Source: Solibacillus palustris | GTDB lineage: Bacteria > Bacillota > Bacilli > Bacillales_A > Planococcaceae | Length of the DNA: 64,000 bases | NCBI RefSeq assembly: GCF_022549215.1 | Contig: NZ_JAKZFC010000001.1 | Location: forward strand, 186,001 to 250,000 | Direction of reading: 5' to 3' | Shown here: positions 60,589 to 64,000 of the stretch, one piece after another | Position numbering within the stretch: position 1 is the stretch's first letter | How the letters are laid out: each line of letters opens with the position of its first letter | Position numbers and translations under genes: made by a program | The notes under the pieces: generated by a model | Told to the model about the DNA's origin: nothing | Databases searched by the model: none | Seen by the model: only the letters and a program-made list of their open reading frames with translations

Positions 60589-60633
60589 AAACAACGCTTG
60601 ATATACCGATTTAGTATATTAAGCGTTGTTTGA
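60588..60633. terminator. Bidirectional terminator before topB 3' end
   Basis: AAACAACGCTT-ATATA pairs with TATAT-AAGCGTTGTTT. Confidence 0.8.
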
Positions 60634-60642
60634 AACTTTATG

Positions 60643-62832
60643 TTAATCTTCTATTTTTAACCCTTTTAATAAATCCGCAAAAGCATTATTAATCGGCTCT
60701 GCCTCTTTTTCCTGCTGCTTCATATACTTCTGCACACTACGCTTATCGACTTTACCGCCGCCTTCTTTTTTACGACGCGCTTCAAACGCAGATAGTTTTT
60801 CACGGTGTCCGCATTTACATACGAAAATTTGACCGTCACCTTGTCCGTGTAATTCTAATTTCTTTTTACATTGAGGGCAGCGTGCATTCGTCACACGAGA
60901 TACGTTTTTACGGTGACCACATTCACGATCTTGGCATACAAGCATTTTGCCTTTTTTGCCGTTTACCTCAAGCATTGGCTTCCCGCAATCAGGACAAGAC
61001 TTCGTTGAAATATTGTCGTGCTTGAATTTTTTATCGCTATTTTTAATGTCTGCTACAATTTCCTTTGTATGTTGCTTCATTTCGTTGATAAATGTTTCTT
61101 TTTTCAATTTACCTTTAGCGATTAGCTCAAGCTTTTGCTCCCACTGTCCTGTTGTTTCAGGTGATTTTAATTCATTTGGTACTAAATCAAGTAATTGACG
61201 TCCTTTAGAAGTGATATGGATGTCCTTACCACGCTTTTCAATTAAGAATGAGTTAAATAGTTTATCAATGATATCAGCACGTGTTGCTACAGTACCTAAT
61301 CCACCAGTCGTTTTTAGTGTGTCTGCAAGCTGCTTATTTTGCGTGTTCATGTACTTCGTAGGGTTTTCCATAGCCGAAAGCAATGTTGCCTCTGTGAAGC
61401 GTGCGGGTGGCTTTGTTTGGCCTGATGTTTGCGCAAGTAGTGTTACTTTCAATACTTGACCTTTTTCAAGACGTGGAAGTAGCTGCTCTTTCACATCATC
61501 TGTTGATTCTTCATCATCAAAGCCATTTGAGTAAACTTCCTTCCAACCAGCTGTAATCACTGTTTTCCCACGAGCGATGAATTTTTCAGAACCAATTTGA
61601 GTTTGTACGGTTAATTGCTCATATTCATGTGCTGGGAATAATACCGCTAAGAATCGTTTTACAACTAAGTCATAAATTTTGCGTTCTTTATCTGAAAACG
61701 CCGAGAAATTCACGTATTCCTCTGTTGGAATAATCGCATGGTGATCAGACACCTTAGAATCGTCAACAAACGCTTTAGATGTTTTAATAGGTTTCGCCAA
61801 TACTTTGTTAGCAAGTGCTCGATATTCACCAACAGCGCATGCTTTTAAGCGCTCTGGAAGGGTGCTAACGATATCTGATGATAAATAACGAGAATCTGTA
61901 CGAGGGTACGTTAATACTTTGTGTGATTCATACAGCTTTTGCATAATGTTTAACGTCTCTTTTGCGGAGTAGCCAAACATTTTATTCGCATCACGTTGTA
62001 ATTCTGTTAGGTCATATAAACCTGGCGAGAATGTCTTTTTTGGTTTACGTTCAATCTCGATTACTTTCGCATCTTGCTTATCTAACTTGTTTACAATCGC
62101 ATCAATTTTGTCTTTTGCGAAGCTGCGTGAATTGCCATTAGCATCTTGCCACGTTAATTTTAAATCCTTTGTTTGTGCTTCAATGCCGTAATATGTTTGC
62201 GCTTTGAAGTTTTTAATTTCGTCTTCACGTGCTGCAACCATTGCTACCACTGGCGTTTGAACTCGACCACAATTTAGCTGTGCATTATGTTTTGTCGTTA
62301 ATGCTCTAGTCGCGTTTAGTCCGATGTACCAATCGGCCTCAGAGCGTGCTATAGCTGAAAAATAAAGGTTTTCGTAAGCTTTACCCGGTTTTAAATTTGC
62401 AAACCCTTCCTTAATAGCTTTATCTGTTACTGATGAAATCCATAAGCGCTTAATCGGCTTGTTTACCTTCGCGCGGTCAATAATCCAACGTGCAACAAGC
62501 TCACCTTCACGCCCAGCATCTGTAGCAATAATAATTTCGTTTACATCGTTACGTGTTAGCTGTGATTTTACCGCATTATATTGCTTACTTGTTTGTTTAA
62601 TCGTTGTTAATTTTAGACGCTCTGGTAACATTGGTAAGTCTTCTAAGTTCCATTTTTTATATTTATCATCGTAACTTTCTGGATCGGCCAATGTTACTAA
62701 ATGTCCTAATGCCCAAGTCACGATATATTTATCGCCCTCTAAAAATCCGTTCCCTTTTTTATGACACTTCAGCACATTCGCAATATCGCGTGCTACTGAA
62801 GGTTTTTCTGCTAATACTACACTTTTAGCCAT
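60643..62832 (-). CDS. topB: DNA topoisomerase III
   Basis: A protein of 729 residues. The Toprim domain has SVVLAEKPSVARDIANVLKC at residue 4 and IIATDAGREGELVARWI (D-x-D-x-G-x-E type). The catalytic tyrosine is in LTYPRTDSRYLSSD near residue 310. The carboxyl end has two zinc ribbons, CPDCGKPMLEVNGKKGK with CQDRECGH, and CPQCKKKLELHGQGDG with CKCGHREK. This is the TopB/TopIII decatenase found in Bacillus. The ATG at 62832 has AAGGATG upstream; the extra 20 codons in frame are AT-rich spacer. A diverged duplicate of its tail lies at 62989-63216 on the other strand. Confidence 0.94.
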   Translation of the reverse strand: MAKSVVLAEKPSVARDIANVLKCHKKGNGFLEGDKYIVTWALGHLVTLADPESYDDKYKKWNLEDLPMLPERLKLTTIKQTSKQYNAVKSQLTRNDVNEIIIATDAGREGELVARWIIDRAKVNKPIKRLWISSVTDKAIKEGFANLKPGKAYENLYFSAIARSEADWYIGLNATRALTTKHNAQLNCGRVQTPVVAMVAAREDEIKNFKAQTYYGIEAQTKDLKLTWQDANGNSRSFAKDKIDAIVNKLDKQDAKVIEIERKPKKTFSPGLYDLTELQRDANKMFGYSAKETLNIMQKLYESHKVLTYPRTDSRYLSSDIVSTLPERLKACAVGEYRALANKVLAKPIKTSKAFVDDSKVSDHHAIIPTEEYVNFSAFSDKERKIYDLVVKRFLAVLFPAHEYEQLTVQTQIGSEKFIARGKTVITAGWKEVYSNGFDDEESTDDVKEQLLPRLEKGQVLKVTLLAQTSGQTKPPARFTEATLLSAMENPTKYMNTQNKQLADTLKTTGGLGTVATRADIIDKLFNSFLIEKRGKDIHITSKGRQLLDLVPNELKSPETTGQWEQKLELIAKGKLKKETFINEMKQHTKEIVADIKNSDKKFKHDNISTKSCPDCGKPMLEVNGKKGKMLVCQDRECGHRKNVSRVTNARCPQCKKKLELHGQGDGQIFVCKCGHREKLSAFEARRKKEGGGKVDKRSVQKYMKQQEKEAEPINNAFADLLKGLKIED

Positions 62833-62988
62833 GTATAACATCCTTTCGTATTTCCATGTGTTTAATATAGCATAGGAAAAAATTATATTCATTTTCAGTT
62901 ATCTGATTGTGGTAAAATGTGTAAAAAGTGTTGTCTTGATAAGTGAATTTCAGATGAAGAATTTAATGTTAGAAGCATTAGCGACTGA

Positions 62989-63216
62989 TGTAAGAAGAAG
63001 CTAGAGCTACACGGGCAAGGTGATGGCCAAATTTTCGTATGTAAATGCGGCTAGCGTGAAAAATTATCTGCCGTTGAAGCGCGTCGAAAAAAAGAGGGCA
63101 ACGGAAAAGTGGATAAACGTAGCGTACAAAAATTTATGAAGCAACAGGAAATAGAAGCAGGGCCAATTAACAATGCATTTGAAGATTTGTTAAAAGGCTT
63201 TAAGGTCGATAAATAA
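62989..63216 (+). pseudogene. C-terminal remnant of a second topB-like gene
   Basis: The frame reads CKKKLELHGQGDGQIFVCKCG, stop (TAG at 63052), REKLSAVEARRKKEG, KVDKRSVQKFMKQQEIEAGP and INNAFEDLLKGFKVDK, then stop. It aligns with the last 75 residues of TopB encoded at 60643-62832 but lies on the opposite strand and uses different codons at many positions, so it is not a recent duplicate. Only the second zinc ribbon and tail remain. A terminator follows. Confidence 0.8.
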
Positions 63217-63218
63217 CA

Positions 63219-63259
63219 AAACGCGCCTGGAGGATGTGATTCCTTTAGGCGTTTTTTTA
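63219..63259 (+). terminator. Intrinsic terminator after the topB remnant
   Basis: AACGCGCCT-AGG pairs with CCT-AGGCGTTTTTT, followed by T. From 63260 to 63510 no gene was found. Confidence 0.75.
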
Positions 63260-63524
63260 GTGAAAAGTAAAATTCAGTATATAACTATTTTTTACTTATA
63301 AAAAATAGTTATATTTCAGAGGATTTTTGAATAGTAAACAATATTACCAAGAATCTATTTTACAAATAAAAGGTAACAAATTGCGGGAAATTGTACTTCA
63401 AGTGTGTTAACTAGTAACATACCAATATTAGTCCAAAAGATTCAAAATATGTATAATTAGTGAATGTTTTATTTTACCATGCGATAATACCCTATATAAA
63501 CTTTTTAAAAAGAGGTGAATAAAG

Positions 63525-64000
63525 ATGAGAATTGCTAGTTTATTACATGGTTATAATTCTGATTTAGAGGAAAGAAAACGCTCAGTCCAGCGCAAAGAGG
63601 TTGGCGATGCTTATAAAAAGCATGCCAAATATGCAAATGCAAGCAAAAACCCAATGCTCCAAGCGCTTGAAAATTTACTTTCTGGTAAAACAGAGAAGGA
63701 ATTACACGAGGCAGATGCAGCTGCCCGTAAAGATTCGCAGCAGATTTTAGTGGAGTCAAAGGACGAAGAGCTAGCGCGTCCAAAAGAAAAAGAGGAACTT
63801 TCACAGTTAAAGCAAACCGAGCAAGAAGTCATTGCGCATGAAGATGCTCACAAATCGGCAGGGGCAGGTGTGACGGGCGCAATTTCGTATACGCATACAA
63901 CAGGACCAGACGATCAGCGCTATATTAATGGCGGCGAAGTAGCGATTCAAGTACCGGCAACTAATGGAGAGTCGGATGAAACCATTGCGCTACTTGAAAG
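63525..64000 (+). CDS. SprA-related putative metalloprotease, N-terminal part
   Basis: The first 158 codons of a gene cut by the right edge. It starts MRIASLLHGYNSDLEERKRS, then has a long helical charged stretch (KTEKELHEADAAARKDSQQI, KDEELARPKEKEELSQ). It then reads QEVIAHEDAHKSAGAGVTGA and TTGPDDQRYINGGEVAIQV. The H-E-x-x-H in IAHEDAH, the GA-x-SYTHTTGPD block and NGGEV are the SprA-related family signature; zinc binding is likely. AGAGGTG lies before the ATG. The complete gene should run for about 100 more residues. Confidence 0.82.
   Translation, partial: MRIASLLHGYNSDLEERKRSVQRKEVGDAYKKHAKYANASKNPMLQALENLLSGKTEKELHEADAAARKDSQQILVESKDEELARPKEKEELSQLKQTEQEVIAHEDAHKSAGAGVTGAISYTHTTGPDDQRYINGGEVAIQVPATNGESDETIALLE

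Noticed and set aside
1..64000. CRISPR array, prophage, rRNA, tRNA or intact transposase
   Set aside because: None was recognised; the repeats present are dispersed and irregular, not regularly spaced direct repeats.

Overview
The window looks like a chromosome segment of an endospore-forming, low-GC Bacillota of the Lysinibacillus/Solibacillus (Planococcaceae) kind. The grounds are a complete GerA-type germinant receptor operon, strong AGGAGG ribosome sites with some TTG and GTG starts, Bacillus-like housekeeping proteins (HelD, topoisomerase III, UppP, cold shock protein, Spx, RelP/YwaC, KimA) and many intrinsic terminators. No rRNA, tRNA, CRISPR array, prophage or intact insertion sequence was seen. 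The genus is inference; the class is well supported.

Layout. 0-12.5 kb: an M20 peptidase cut by the window edge, a frameshifted KimA-type potassium transporter, a PlsY paralogue overlapping a GNAT-aminotransferase fusion (bracketed by two direct copies of a structured repeat), an orphan ECF sigma factor, an Spx paralogue with MarR, an ABC-F ATPase, an SE1832-type coiled-coil protein, a PseG/SpsG-like protein, a TIP30-like SDR and an FMN reductase. 12.6-41.6 kb: a patchwork of small regulator-plus-target modules, namely HxlR/MFS/YvgN, VOC/MFS, LysM-3D, RelP, LysR/SDR, AgcS symporter, LOG, MazG-like, MerR, COG4315 lipoprotein with ECF sigma and zinc anti-sigma, FadR-type regulator with a fatty acid hydroxylase, DUF1761, NupC, MBL, UraA and WYL/GyrI-like. 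It also holds several decayed genes, including a proline dehydrogenase tail. 41.6-64 kb: ATP-grasp Cj0069-like, HelD-UppP, PLP aminotransferase, a LytTR regulator with a degenerate ABC domain beside an ABC-2 transporter, cold shock protein, chemotaxis receptor, ger operon (A-C-D-B), XRE plus membrane protein, alpha/beta hydrolase, TopB, an inverted TopB tail remnant and a SprA-like protein cut by the window end.

Four families of dispersed intergenic repeats structure the window. Families A and D occur only at 2.4-9.5 kb and 46-51 kb. Family B (ten copies) occurs only at 17.8-41.6 kb, and family C at 20-26 kb and 58-59 kb. This partition, with the gene remnants, suggests that about 12.6-41.6 kb has a different history from its flanks.

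The genes do not form one pathway. The best candidates for something new are the PlsY paralogue with the acyltransferase-aminotransferase fusion, the LytTR/degenerate-ABC regulator, the FadR-hydroxylase pair with a readable promoter-operator, the Spx paralogue lacking the second redox cysteine, and the repeat families themselves.
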